64,000 nucleotides of DNA from Austropuccinia psidii (GCA_023105745.1 JALGQZ010000011.1:20920975-20984974); one strand, 5' to 3'; positions 1 through 12,368 are shown, numbered from the stretch's first letter. Notes: generated by a model from the letters alone, not told the origin. Numbers and translations are program-made.

Positions 1-1082
1 CAGTAACAGGAGGCTTCTTCTCTTGATTGCCACCCTTTTCTTTTTTCCTCTCATGATATCTTGTGTCTAATTCTAAAGTGACATCCATAAGTTCTTGAAG
101 AGTGTCAAACACTCCATGGTGAGAAGCCAACTGATCCAATAATCTTGATGCCAATCCTCTTCTGTAAACATGGATATAAGCTCTTTCCCCCCCAATCTCC
201 AATTATTGACATTAAGCTTCTTAAATCAGCAATGTGCAAGGATACATGACCACTTTCCTTCATCCTCAAATTGTCCAACTCTTGTTCAGCTTTCCTGACT
301 TCATTGAGGTCACCAAACAGAGTTAATAGCTGAGATTCAAATAATTTCCGATTATTGTGGAGATAAGAAGGGTCTTCATTGGAAATATTTGAGAGATAGG
401 GTTCAATCCACTTTCCAGCTCAACCAGTGAGAAAAGAAGTTGAGTAAAGAACTTTCTTCCTGTCAGAAAACAAATTTGCTGGATGGTTATGGAAGATTAA
501 TTGACAGGATTGGATAAATCCTCTCAATTTATGAGCTTGAGTACCATCAAAAGAATCAGGTGCCTTCATGGATGGAGTCTTGAAAGCAGGGGCTTTGGAA
601 TTGTCCCTGGGGGCAACTGCTTGAGTGAGCTGCCCCACAAATTGAGTCATTTTCTCCATCATCTTGAGGAGACTTGGGTCAGTTTGAGAGACAAGAGGTT
701 GACTAGAAAGGGCTATATTAGAGCCCTGAGGCACCTCTGGAGCATTTGCCAAGGCATCTGCCACTTCAGTCTCCCCAGAATCTTCCCCTTCCACAGACTC
801 TTCCCCCTCTTCATCTACAACTTCCCCTAATCTTGCTCTTGAACCTTCAGACATGCCAGGGTAGCCACCCAAAAGTCTAGAGAAGGATCTTTATCTTCTA
901 GATTTCATTCCACCTCTTCTTGAAGGTGCTTCTCCTTACATTGGTGGTCCTCTGTCCAAGTTTGCACTCAGTTGGAGAACTGCTGGTGTGCGGTCAAGAG
1001 GAGCCCTTGCTGTAGGAGTGAGAACAGCCGGAATTCTCTGGGATCTAGTGTTCTTGGCTGGGGGACTATTCTGAACTGGCAT
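1..1082 (-). pseudogene. Ty3/Gypsy gag remnant (family F), C-terminus off the left edge
   Basis: This is the capsid (gag) region of an LTR retrotransposon, read right to left. The start is the ATG near 1082, which opens with MPVQNSPPAKNTRSQ. The open part at 872-420 has an acidic, E/D/S-rich stretch followed by a capsid-like segment (KAPDSFDGTQAHKLRGFIQS). Reading continues from 419 to the window edge (WIEPYLSN, then DLRSLMS, then LDQLASHHGVFD). It is broken in at least three places: a frameshift between 936 and 872, an in-frame TGA at about 420-422 where an arginine CGA is likely ancestral, and one extra base in a G run at about 187-193 that shifts the frame. Pol is outside the window. Assignment as gag rests on remembered similarity to rust Gypsy gag proteins and on the LTR at 1806-2564 behind it. 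Confidence 0.8.
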
Positions 1083-1805
1083 TATGAACAGAATTAGAAT
1101 AGAAACTTGATAGTATTGAGAACAGAAATCAAAGCTTTGCCAAATCAATAACAATAAAAATCTTTATGAGTCTTGAGGAATCAATTCAATTCTTGAGGTG
1201 AAAACAACTTGAATCAATAATCAATCAATTCAATCAATAATCAACAATAAATTCAAATTCAATATTAATAATCTTGAATGATTCAACAATAAATCAATCA
1301 ATCAATGTCTTCAAGGTCAATTCAAAGTCTTGAGGAATCAATCAGTCAATCAATATCTTCAGGAATCAAAATCAATCAATAATCAATAATCAATTCTTGA
1401 GGATAAATCAGTTATCTTGAGGAATTCAAAAGTCAATCAAATCAATCGAAATAAAATCCTGAGTTTCTGAATCAATAACCCAAATGAATCCCAATCAAAC
1501 AACCAATCAATAACCAATCAATAACCAATCAATAACCAGCCAAATACTCCTTATAAGACATGAATAGACAAAAAGAGAGAAATTTGCTTGAAATAAAGTG
1601 AAGTGAAATGAGATGGTCAGCAATGATTAAGAAAAATAGAAAGAGTCAATTTTCATATGAATGAAATGAATGAGATGAAAATTGATGAGAGAAAAATCAT
1701 AATAATGAAAAATCATAGGATCATTAAAGAGTCATAATTTATTAATGAGAGAAATTAATATAAATGAATGAAAAGAAAGAATCAAATATGAGTTAATTAA
1801 TTTAA
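1083..1805 (-). other. Leader between LTR and gag, CAATCAAT-rich
   Basis: This untranslated stretch separates the LTR from the gag start. It is AT-rich and made largely of short iterations of AATCAAT, TTCAA and TCTTGAGG (1190-1450), then GAATGAAA-type sequence. I see no gene in it. No clear tRNA primer-binding site follows the LTR edge at 1806, which suggests decay. Confidence 0.5.
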
Positions 1806-2564
1806 TGTCACAGGGGCTCTTCTAAGTGAAGAGGGCCTGGCACTCAGTAAACTGGGACTCACTTATGGAGGGTTCAGGATATGGTAAGAAAAAAAACTTA
1901 AGAGTGTTAAAAGATGAATTACTAATAAAAGAAATATAAGAAAGGAGAAACAAAAGAAATAAGAGAAAATAATAAAAGAGCCAACCACAAACAAGACCAA
2001 GTCCACTTTTTCAACCTGTCAGAATGAAAAGAGAAGGGTTAATAAGGATATGGACACCCAACTCATACTGTACAGGCAAAGAAAGAAAATGCAAAGACTA
2101 ACTTAATATTGAATAAATATAATACCCAAAATAAGGATAATAATATTCATCAAATAATAAATAAACTAAATTAATTGACTGGGGAAAAGTCCCCAGGGGG
2201 AGAAAGAGGGGCTGGTATATGTGAGAATCACCAGCCCTGATCCAGAGAGATAATTTTGATGGGAGGAATGAATGATTAAATTGAGTCTGGCCAATACAGG
2301 TCTTTACAGTTGTACAGAACCTGTACAAGAGGTGTGGTGGAGTTGAGTGATCATACAGTTCCATAATGGTGTATCCAAACTGTATTGGGTGAATCCAACC
2401 TGTACAGATGTTGACAGGCTGTATTGAAGTACCAAGCTGTATGCATGTTTCAGCAAGAAAGTTTGCTGAAACTGAATGCTGATTCAAATAGTGGATCTTC
2501 TGATTTTAGGTGTTTGAGTGGGTGTATTAATGAATACCCTTACCCCTGGTGAGTGGTTGTTACA
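1806..2564 (-). repeat. LTR of Gypsy family F (5' LTR of the left-edge element)
   Basis: On the plus strand the repeat starts TGTCACAGG and ends TGGTTGTTACA, giving short inverted ends. The left half matches the solo LTR at 52532-54014: the GGCCTGGCACTCAG block, the TTCAACCT block, the GACAGGCAAAGAA-type block and the TGGGGAAAAGTCC block are in the same order. This copy is about 760 bp, half the length of the other, and lacks its GC-rich segment. The right edge was set by comparison with that copy; 2576 (ending CCTACA) is an alternative. Confidence 0.7.
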
Positions 2565-3623
2565 GTTGACCCTACATAATTTATTTTTTTAACCTCACTT
2601 GGTTTAAAGAATAACAAAAATTTAGAATATTTTTTTCTAAATATATAAATAAAAATTACTTTAAGAAAATAATTAATAAAATAATTGGAGAGTAGCTTCA
2701 AAATGTAGCTCCTTTTATATTGAAGAGAAGGGCTTTTGGCTCACCCACAACTTGACCATCATAACATTAGAATCAAATAAATTTTTGGTTTCTTTGGAAT
2801 TCTTTTAATTAATTTAAAGTTTGATTTATCTTGATTTAAATTCTTCTATATAAATATATATAAATATATATAAATTCAAATATAATCAAATATAAATATA
2901 TACAAATATATATAAATATAGATATAATTAAGTATAATATCCAAATATTAATATATATATAAATAAATAAAAGTACATATGAATATAAGTAAAGATATAT
3001 AAATTAAAATAAATATAAATAAATATAAATTTATATAGATAAATATATATAAATAAAGATAAATATAAATGAATGTAAGGTTATATAAATAAATATATAT
3101 AAACACAAAAAAACATAAATTTATCTAAATGAATAAATATTTCCAAAAATAAATATAAACTTATATAAACAAATATGTACAAATATAAAGAAAAGTCAAT
3201 ATATATAAATATAAATAAATATATATAAATACAAATAAATCTAAATATATATAAATATATATAAATAAACATAAATAAACATAAATACATATAAATAAGA
3301 GCTCAACTAAATAAATAAATTAATATATCTTTATATAAAAATTAACAAATATAAATAAATATAAATATAAATATACATAAATATACATAAACATGATTAA
3401 ATATATAAAAATAAATAAAAATTCAATAAAATAAATAAAAACAAATCAAAAACAACTATCAATAAATTAAAATACATTATTAAACAATCAGAATGAAAAA
3501 ACAGTAACAATCAAAACAAAAACAAATAAAAATAAAAAAATTAATTATATGATAAAATGAAAACAAATTTTACTTGCAAATAGTTTCTTTTGAAAAAAAA
3601 ATAATAAAATAATGAAAAAAAAA

Positions 3624-3649
3624 GATCACTCAAGTGATCAAATATAAAA
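3624..3649. repeat. Palindromic repeat GATCACTCAAGTGATC plus AAATATAAAA, copy 1
   Basis: A self-complementary core followed by AAATATAAAA. The same 26-bp sequence with one changed base occurs at 5899-5924 in the same orientation. The two copies flank the Tc1/mariner remnant, so they may be ends of an older insertion or a duplicated target region. Confidence 0.55.
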
Positions 3650-3741
3650 CAAATCGATAAAAAAAGGCTAGATGCAATTGAAAAAGAAAAAGAGGTCAGA
3701 GCATTACTGTACTTTACCAAAAAAACTACTGTTGTACACAT

Positions 3742-3755
3742 GTACTGTACAGTAC
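3742..3755. repeat. Palindrome GTACTGTACAGTAC
   Basis: Perfect 14-bp palindrome. Related TACTGTAC/TACAGTA sequences recur at about 3977-4000, 4078-4093, 5797-5885 and 31384-31401, and two of them coincide with the apparent ends of the Tc1/mariner element. It may be a remnant of a terminal inverted repeat. Confidence 0.5.
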
Positions 3756-4077
3756 TCTAATGATAAAAAAAGAAGAAAGATTTCTCATGCAATAAAATAA
3801 AAAAATAATAATATCATAAAAAATAAACAAATAAATGACTATTAAAAAAAACCAAACGCGACTTAAAGTAGAAATTAGTTATAAAGTATCTTCTCTAAAA
3901 AAAAAGAAGAAAAAAAGATAACAATCAATAAAATGAATAATATAAAAAAACAATAAAGTTCATGATTAAAAAAAGAGTACAGTGTGTTACTGTACTGTAG
4001 AGTTATTCACTGGTACCTGTAAAAAAAATCATCATATTAAAAAAATGAAAAAATAACAATTTCAAAATATAATAAAC

Positions 4078-5810
4078 TACTGTACAGTACAGTTCCCTGC
4101 CCACAGTATGTGAATGCGGGCAGGGCAGCTGTATGCTTGCGGCTGCGGCACATGCAAATCCAGCGGATAACTCTCATTTGTCAGAGGTCTGGAGCCCGCT
4201 CTGGACTTAAACTCTTTATTTATTTATTTTTTTTCTTTTTCTTTTTATTTTCTTGAAACACTCTATTGTAACTACAATGACAGAAACTATGAAAGTTGAA
4301 TACAACCACATAAAAGATGGCCGGAGCGCTATGACCTCAACAGCATTGAAAGGTCCAAATGTGATTTGCCCAATTGACGTGTAGGAATTTCTTAATTTTT
4401 TTTTAAAAAAAAATAATATTGATATTTTTAAATTTCAGGTTTATATGTCTTACCTCAATATCAAAACTAGGGGATGTCTTGTTGGGATGCGCCAAGCAGG
4501 CCTCCCATATTGAGTGATATCAGACCTTGCCAAAATTCTCCTCACAGCAGTCTATGATACAATCCATAAATATCAGCGTATCGGCACTGTGAGGACCCAA
4601 AAAAAAGGCAGACCTACAACCATGACAGAATGGGACCTCTGAGAACTCAGCCAAATAATCACCTGTGGTTGTTGATTAACGGTTGCACAGGTCACCGACC
4701 TGATGACTTACATGGTCTCTACCTGAACAATCCAGCAAGAGATCCATAATCTTGGTAAGCACTCTTGCATCTCTCCCAGAAAGCCCTACCTCTGACCTCA
4801 AGATTTCCAATGTCGCCTTGCATTCACCCAAGCCCATGGCCATTGGACAATAAATGATTGGGCCCAGGTAATTTGGATGGATGAATCGGCATTCAAGCTT
4901 GGGAAAAAGTTCAATTGAGTGCCAGTTTGGACGACCCTTCAAGAGAAGTGGAACCTCAAGAACCTTGCTGTAAGCCATCAATTGGGTTGTCAATTGCTCA
5001 TGGTCTGGGGGGCTTTTTGTGCAGCCATGTGAGTGCCCTTAGTTTTCCTCAACCGAGATGGTGCAGCAAGTATATTGACCAGGCCTGCTTCCATTCATAG
5101 CCTGGATGGAGCAGGCCCCCTGGATTTGTGGTTGCCACCGCCTCTTACTGATGGAGGATAACACCCTCATCCACATGGCCGGAGCAAGCACCAATTGGAG
5201 AAATTGGCACAATGTTATCAAACCCGATTGGCCAGCACATTCTCCCAACTTGAACCCAATCAAAAATGTATGGAAGGCAATGAAGAGTCAAATAAGTAAA
5301 CTCTACCAACCACAGATGGTGGAAGAGCTACAATATGTGATTAATTCTGTGTGGACCAATTTCCATGTTAACCTCCTCAATACCACAACAGATAGCCATG
5401 GTCATTGAGATGAATGGAGGTCCAAGTTCTTACTAGGAGCTCCATTTAAAAATATTACATTTTCCTTTTTTACTTTCTCACAGTAAACAATCAATTGCTT
5501 ATTGGTTACTCTCTTTCTTATTTATTTTGTCATGTCTTATTTGGTTTCTCATTTTTACATGGTTTTTTTATAAAAAAGTATTTTTATATTTTAGTTATAT
5601 AAAAAACTGTTTAAGGCTTGATGACTTGTAGTTACAAAATGTTTAAATATAAAAAACATGCTTTTGTGATTGACTTAAAAAAAATCCCCATCCATGTGAG
5701 ATGCCAATTGTGCAGCAAAAAAAATACAGTTGCCTTCCTGTATTTTTTTTGTTTGCATACTTATGGCAGGGCACTTTACACTACATTACATTACAGTACA
5801 GTAAAGTACT
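4078..5810 (+). mobile_element. Dead Tc1/mariner-type DNA transposon
   Basis: The element holds a broken transposase (4440-5408). Probable degenerate terminal inverted repeats are TACTGTACAGTACAG followed by TTCCCTGCCC at about 4078-4103, and GGCAGGGCAC followed by ACAGTACAGTA at about 5764-5804 in inverse orientation. The 1.73-kb length suits a Tc1 element. The ends are approximate and I could not identify the TA target duplication with confidence. Confidence 0.6.
4440..5408 (+). pseudogene. Tc1/mariner transposase remnant (DD34E type)
   Basis: Tc1-type transposases cut and paste DNA with three acidic residues. Readable blocks in order are an N-terminal DNA-binding segment (RGCLVGMRQAGLPY), then WAQVIWMDESAFKLGKK with the first catalytic D at about 4870, then LLMVWGAF, then LLMEDNTLIH with the second D in the longest open piece (5106-5408), then DWPAHSPNLNPIKNVWKAMK. 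Exactly 34 residues lie between the second D and the position of the third acidic residue, the Tc1 spacing. That position reads K (AAA), not E, so the protein would be inactive. Several stops (for example after GLPY and after WDL) and frameshifts also break it. Confidence 0.85.
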
Positions 5811-6665
5811 ATCATCTGTACTGTACTGGAATTCTCCTCCACTGTATAGCAAACAGTACTGTACATTATTGTTTACTGTACTATAGTAAAAAAAAGGAGA
5901 TCACTCATGTGATCAAATATAAAAAATTAATATAATAAAAGAAAATTAAAGAGAAGAAAGAAATTATAATGTTAAGTTTTTTAAAGAATGTGAACAATAG
6001 GGAAAAAAATTGTGATAAACAGTACAAGCTACAATGATCTACTGTACCTTAATTTACACTAAGTACTAAAACAATAAAATAAAAAATAAAATGAATAATA
6101 AAATAGAAATTATAATCATTCACAAACAATAAAGGTTTGTAATAAAATAATTTCTTTTTTGAAAATAAAATAAAATACTATTATCATTCTTTATTTTTGT
6201 TGAAAAAATAAGAAATATTTACTAAATAACATGATATATATATATATATATATGTAATATCATAGATAAAATTAAATAAGAAAGTAAAACTTATAAAAGT
6301 ATAATAATATAATCAATAAAAGATAATTATGAAATAATTCATTATTGTCTTTTTTCAAAAAAAAGAATATTATTCAAAATAAATCATATAGTAATAGTGA
6401 CAATAAAATCATAATAACAAAAAAAATTGAAGTGTAAAATAAATCAATTGATTATAATTGAAACTCAAATTTAATGATTATTCAGTTGATATTATACAAT
6501 CAGATATTAAAAGAAAATAGCATGTGGTTATAAATATTATATAATAAAAAATATATAAATATATAAATATATAAATATTTGTGTAATATGAAGATTAATC
6601 ACATGAAATGAACTGAAAATATCAGGTATATTTGGAAATAAAAAGAATGATAGTAACTAAAAAAA
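5811..6665. other. AT-rich spacer without genes
   Basis: No gene is visible. It contains more TACTGTAC-like motifs to 5885, the second palindromic repeat at 5899-5924 and a short (TA)n run at 6234-6253. Confidence 0.6.
5899..5924. repeat. Palindromic repeat GATCACTCATGTGATC plus AAATATAAAA, copy 2
   Basis: Partner of the copy at 3624-3649, with one base difference in the palindrome centre. Both copies have the same orientation and lie outside the two ends of the Tc1/mariner element. Confidence 0.55.
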
Positions 6666-8986
6666 GGTTCTCCATGACCTCAAGCTGGAAAGTTGTTCCT
6701 CTAATCACTTTTCTTTTTATTTAATCCTTTATTTTTAAATTATTGAATATTCTATAAATATAATCAGCACTACACCAATTATAACCTCCATTATGATGAT
6801 TATGAGTGGACTGATAGGATATGTTGATTTCTTATAGGTCCACCATGACCTAAAACTGCATTATTTAGTAGAACTAAAAGATATTTTTTTTCTTTGAGGT
6901 CCTCTATGACCTCAAACTGGAATTATTTCTTATCTTGGATTATAATTAATAACTCTATTTCCTATTTAATAAAAATGTTAATATATATCTTAATATATCT
7001 CCACTTAATTAGAATATTTTTTTCAATATTTATTTTAATAATTAATTTAACAATAGCTTGATAATTAGTATGGTAGTGAAGTATTTATTTGTAAATTCAT
7101 TAAAAAAAAATAAGTCCACCATGACTTTTAACTGGAAAATTATTTAAATTATTAAATTTATCTTTAATCTTTTATTTTTTTTTCTAATTCAATTTTTTTA
7201 TTTATGAAAGATTCATTAATTTTAATCATATGTCCTCTATGACCTAAAGCTGGAAATTTTCTTTTTTAATTTAATTTATTATGATCAAAATATATTTATC
7301 ACTATATCACTATAAATAGAATTATTATGTTTCAAAATTGATTAAATGATCTGTTGATTATTGCTATATGGCTTATAAAATATTTTTAGATTTAAAATGG
7401 AACATTCAAGTCAATTATTGGTCCTCTATGACCCTAAACTGGAAAAGCAAATTGAAATCTCTTTCTATTCATTATAAAATGATATTTTCATAAATATTAT
7501 AAGCTCATCAAGACTATAAACTAGAATTTTTTTCTCTGATTATTATTTTCACTCAATAAATATTCAAATTTCATATAAAATATAAACTCAAACTTTTTAT
7601 TTATCATATTTTAAAGAAATAAAGATTCAATTATATGAGTCCACCATGTCCTTAAGCTGGAAATATTAAAGTCTTAATACTATAAAAGGCTATATATGAA
7701 AAAGTAAAAAATATACATATAAATAAATATAAATATACTCAATATAAAAAGAAGAAACAATCAAAATTATCAATACCTTAAAAATTATGAATATGATGTT
7801 TATTCATAATATTATTATTAAGAATATATCATTCAGCAAAGAGAGGCTTTAATGGTCTTCCTGCTCTAGGTGGCACTTGGACAACTGGTCTGCATGTACT
7901 TAAAAAAATACATATACATTGAGAATCCAAGGTCAGACCTGGTCTGATGATGTGAAATAACTCTGAGTTGATTGGAGTTGTTGCCTTGTAGACTGCCATT
8001 ATATAGTGTCAGGATACCCCAAGAATTAAACCCTCTTCTTAGTATTATTAAAACTCATGATAATAATAAAGCTAAGAATTCAAAACTCCTCAAGAAAATA
8101 TAACAAGAATCAAAAAGTTAAAGTAAAAAAAACTAGACAAACCAACTACAGAAATTTAAATGGAGAGGGGGTCTTATCCCAAACCTGAAGATTCATATTA
8201 CAGATAGAAACAAGAAAGAAGAATAAGAAAAGATATCTTGATAGTATATTGAAAGCTCAATCATGATATGATGAATTTACATACAAATTGATGGAATATG
8301 ATAAATATAGACTTGTTTTCTTTTAAACTCATCATAAAAATATCCTGAAGGCATATTTAACTCTGTTGTTATGAGAATTTCTTTCAATATATAAACATTT
8401 TCAATTTAATGAATCCATTAATGGAGTAGTGGAATGTTAAGTCTTTGTATGACTTAAAACTACAGGGGTGGCACACCTGAGGGCTTATAATATATTTCTT
8501 TATTTTAGTCCATGAAAGTAGTAGTGGTATTAAAGAAACAATGTGAAGAAAGAAGAGGTCAGATTTGAAATGGTTTATATAAAATCCTCAAATATATGTG
8601 ATAAATTATCCAAAGAATAAAATATTGAAGAAAGAAGGACAAAAATGTAGAATTTAAATATGCAATGAGATTGGTAATGACTGAAAAGAAGGAAGAAATA
8701 TCTATCAACCCAAACATTTTGTGAATTATTAAGCCTCAAGGTAGCTCAAGTTGATATTAGTAGAAGGAATCTTTCAGCTTAAAAAAACAGAAAAAAAACT
8801 GCCCTTGGATCAAGTCAAATTGGATACCAGGAGGTCCTCAGCATGACAGAAAACTTCTCCCTTGTGAAGAAATTTACAAGGGGTCTTATTGTCCTTGTAT
8901 GACATAAAAAGGCAGGATTTTGTATACCAAAGATACAGAGCTTGCACACCTGAGCTATAGGGTCCTGTATGACCTAAAACTGCAAC
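6666..8986 (+). repeat. Dispersed array of eleven ~25-bp motif copies (GTCCTCTATGACCTAAAACT type)
   Basis: Copies start at about 6666, 6837, 6898, 7113, 7231, 7420, 7502, 7637, 8440, 8891 and 8960, all in the same orientation. The sequence between them is AT-rich, unrelated and 60 to 800 bp long. The shared core is (A/G)GTCC, then five or six bases ending in ATG, then ACCTAAAACTGGAAA. The copies at 7502 and 7637 are the most diverged. The last two or three also share GCACACCTGAG nearby (8470, 8943). The copies do not keep one reading frame, so this is not a protein repeat now. I do not recognise it. The region otherwise has no gene; its 3' end lies 200 bp before the family C pol. Confidence 0.7.
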
Positions 8987-9188
8987 ATCAACTATATGGA
9001 AAGAAAAGATAAAAGAAGTGAAGATTTATTTAATTTAATAAATTATTAAAGTAAGGGGAAGGAATAAAGAAAATAGGAGAAGTGATATTATATTAATCTT
9101 AACAAAACCAGTATTTTTTAAAAGAGAATAATGATAATAAAATAAAAATAAAATAATAAGTAATAAATAAAAAAACGGAATCAATTCA

Positions 9189-12100
9189 ATGATATATAAA
9201 ATGGATTACCAAAATAGTGCAGCAAAATATAAATCAGTACTCAAAAAGGTTAAACCAGTCAATGAGCCTATGCCACAAGACATAAATCCTCCTTTGAAAA
9301 GGCCACCATTATCAAGAGACCCTTATAATACACCACTATCACCCAAACCACCTAAATATATGTTCACATCAAAAATTACACAAGAAAGATTTGAATTGAT
9401 AAATTTTGGACCACCTGGATGGCTTTCTGAAGAAATAAGTCTTCTGATGAGTTTCATGGTTTTACGAGAAAAGGCAATTTCATTCAGTGCAGAGGGAAGG
9501 GGTTTACTGAAACATTCATATGGGAAACCCTACAAAATACCAGTAATACCACATACACCTTGGCAAAAGAAGCCAATACCAATACCAGAGCCCATAATAC
9601 CCGATTTTATTGGATTGGTAAGGGAAAGGATTAGAACATGCTTGTATGAGAAGTATACCTCTAGCTATACAAGTCCAGTCTTTTGTGTTGCAAGTTCAAA
9701 TATAAAACTTATAATTTTCCATGACTTACAGGATTTTAATAAGGTAACAATTAAATATGCAGGATTAACATGACATATTGAAGAATTTGTAGATTCCTTT
9801 TCAGGGAAAGCTTGTTATGGACTTGGTGACATTATGGGAGGGTATGATGAAAGAGAATTAGACATTTCTACAAGACCCTTAGCTACATTTGAAACACCAC
9901 TTGGAAAGCTACAACTCACAAAATTACCACAAGGAGCAAACAATTCTGTTTCAGTTTATCAAGTCCAAATGACTTGGATACTTCAAGAGGGAATACCAGA
10001 GAATGTAGGAACTTTTATTGATGATTGAGGGATAAAAGTTCCAAGATCAACCTATAATAATGAAACTTTACAAGAAAATAATTTGATAGGAAGATTCATT
10101 TGGGAATATTCAGCTACATTAGAGAGAATACTATTCAGTATTGAAGAGGCAGTAATTACCATATCAGGTATCAAATTTTCATGTTGTGTTCCAGTATTGG
10201 ACATAGTAGGGCATGTAGCTTCTTGGAATGGAAGAAAAATTTCAAAGCAGAAGATTAATAAAATACAAATTTGGCCAAATCCCCTCAAAAAAATGAAGTA
10301 AGAGGTTTTGTGGGACTTTGTGCATATGTTAAAATTTTCATCCAAAATTGTCTCAGATTGCATCACCACTAAGAAGATTAACAAGAGATTATGAAGAATT
10401 GGAATGGAATACTAAATGTGATGAAGCATTTTAAAAGTTAAGAAAGATTTTAGGTGAGGAAATAAAATTATAAAATTTGGATTATGAAAAAGGAGCATGG
10501 AAGATTAAATTAGCAGTAGACTCAAGCTATATAGCTGCAGGAGCAGTACTTACTCAAGAAGACAAAGAAGAAAAGGACAAACCAGTTCTTTATGAATCAA
10601 TCAAATTCTCATGACTTGAATCACAATACTCACAGCCAAAGCTGGAGCTATGTGGAGTGTCCAAAATACTCAAGAAACTCCAAACAGTACTTTTAGGACA
10701 ACATTTTGAGCTACAAGTAGATGCAAAAGCCTTAATTGAAACTATAAACTCACCCTGTTTTCCAAATGCCCCAATTACCAGATGGGTTGCATTTATTCAA
10801 TTGTTTTCTTTTTACTTAGCTCATAAGCAAGGGAAGACCTTCATAATTCCAGATGGGCTATCAAGACGACCTCAGTAAGAAGATGAAGAAGAGGAAAAAT
10901 CTCATTTTGATGTAGAAGAAGAATGAACAAAACCACACCCAGGGTTTGGAGTAAAACATAATAATATAATAAAACTTGCAGTAATAAAGCTACCATCAAA
11001 GCAAGAAGTATTTTGGAAAAGAATGGTGGAATACTTAAATACATTTAAAAGGCCCTTTGGTAGTAAAGAGGATGACTTCAAAAAAATCAAAAGGAATTAA
11101 TCAAATTTCTTTTTGGAGGAAGGCCAACTCAAAATAAGGAATAAACCAAATCCACAAGTAGCTGTGTCAAGTCAGAATTCTCAAAGAAGAATATTAAAAT
11201 CATCAAATGAAGAAATGGGACACAGAGGAGAAAATGAAACATACAGAAGAGTTAAAGAATGATTTTGGTGGGAAGGAATGAAGAAAATAGTCAAAAAATG
11301 GGTCAAATCTTGTAAATCTTGTCAAAAGAGAAGTCATTATCACCAAAAAGAGGAAGGAAGAATATCATTTACCTGAACATTATCTAAAAGATTCAGTATA
11401 GATGCAGTACATGTAAAAGAAGGAAGATGGAAGTAGTTAGTAGTGGCCAGGAATGATTTCTCAGGATGGCCAGAGACAATTGGGTTAGTAAAGCTTACAG
11501 AAAAGTCAGTATCAGAATGGTTCACTTCTGAATGTATTTGCAGGTATGGAGCCCCAAAAGAGGCCACAGTAGATGGAGGGCCTGAGTTCATAAAGGAAAT
11601 ACAAGATGCAGTCAAAAAAGCAGATTCAAAGATAAGGGTAACAACACCCTACTACCCTGAGTCACAAGGAATGGTAGAAAGGGGCATAAACAATTGAAGG
11701 ATGCATTGGTGAATATGTGTGATGAAAATGGTTCAAAATGGAAAGAAGACTTACCTTTGGTTACATTGGCTGACAGAATATCAACCAAAAGAACAACAGG
11801 TTATTCCCCATTTGAGCTTCAATTTGGTCAAAAGGGAGTACTACCAATAGAAATTGAAGCAAAAACATATTTAGCAATCGAATGGCACAAAGCCCAATCA
11901 ACAGAAGATTTATTGGAATCAATAGCTGAAGAGCTGTCGGGAAAAGAAGAAATGACAAAAAGGGAAAAAGAGAAGTTAAAAAAGTCCAGGGAGGATTCAG
12001 TAAAATATTGGGACAGGAAACTAGCACATAAAATAAGAAAGCCAATTCATCCAGGTGAAATCTTTCTTGTATAAAATAAAGCATTAGAGTCACAATGGGA

Positions 12101-12338
12101 ATTATTGTTCAAGAATAAGTGGGATGGACCCTATAGAACTATGAGAAAAATCAACAATTTTCCATATGAGCTGGAAGAATTAGATGGTGCAAAGCTAGCA
12201 AGAAGGTTTTCAGAAAGTCAAATGAAGAAGTTCTATCCAAGAGTAAGAGAGTTGGACTCAGAGGAAGAAGAGGAAGGAGGAGAAGAGGAAGTTGAAGATG
12301 TATCTCAATTTTAAGATGAAGAGGACTTTGATGAATAA
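9189..12338 (+). pseudogene. Ty3/Gypsy pol remnant, family C (RT, RNase H, integrase)
   Basis: This polyprotein region would copy the element RNA into DNA and insert it. In order: a proline-rich lead-in (9230-9400); reverse transcriptase with YTSPVFCVA at about 9660, LGDIMGGYDE at about 9820 and an intact FIDD at about 10010; RNase H with KLAVDSSYIAAGAVL at about 10510 and DGLSRR at 10850; the integrase zinc region with GHRGENETYRR and CKSCQKR (11220-11330), where an expected histidine reads N; the integrase core with SIDAVH, TVDGG and MVERG (11400-11690), so the DDE acids remain; and a C-terminal region ending in an E/D-rich tail near 12260-12335. Stops occur at about 9771, 10026, 10300 and 12072 (and 12312), with more in between. 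No gag or protease is visible upstream, so the element is truncated or too decayed at its 5' side. Confidence 0.88.
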
Positions 12339-12352
12339 AAGTCCTTTTATAC

Positions 12353-12368
12353 AGAAAAAGGGGGGAAA
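12353..12368 (+). other. Polypurine tract of family C element
   Basis: A purine run (AGAAAAAGGGGGGAAA) directly before a TG start at 12369. Such tracts prime plus-strand synthesis in LTR retrotransposons and mark the 3' LTR edge. Confidence 0.6.

Larger units (their letters stand above)
2565..4077. repeat. AT-rich desert with (TATAAATA)n-type simple repeat
   Basis: Positions about 2845-3415 are a degenerate simple repeat of ATAAATAT units. The rest is A-rich sequence with no recognisable gene. Open frames here encode only runs of I, Y, F and L and are products of the repeat. Confidence 0.75.

Noticed and set aside
2098..2487. 129-codon minus-strand ORF
   Set aside because: Lies within the F LTR, has no recognisable domain and is not kept in the related LTR at 52532-54014.
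3081..3290. ORF rich in Y/L/F/I
   Set aside because: It is the translation of the TATAAATA-type simple repeat.
4676..5263. Minus-strand ORFs (4676-4993, 5039-5263)
   Set aside because: They are shadows of the plus-strand Tc1 transposase remnant, which has the DDE motifs.
6666..8986. Repeat array as CRISPR
   Set aside because: Spacing is irregular (61-803 bp), copies are divergent, and the DNA is clearly eukaryotic.
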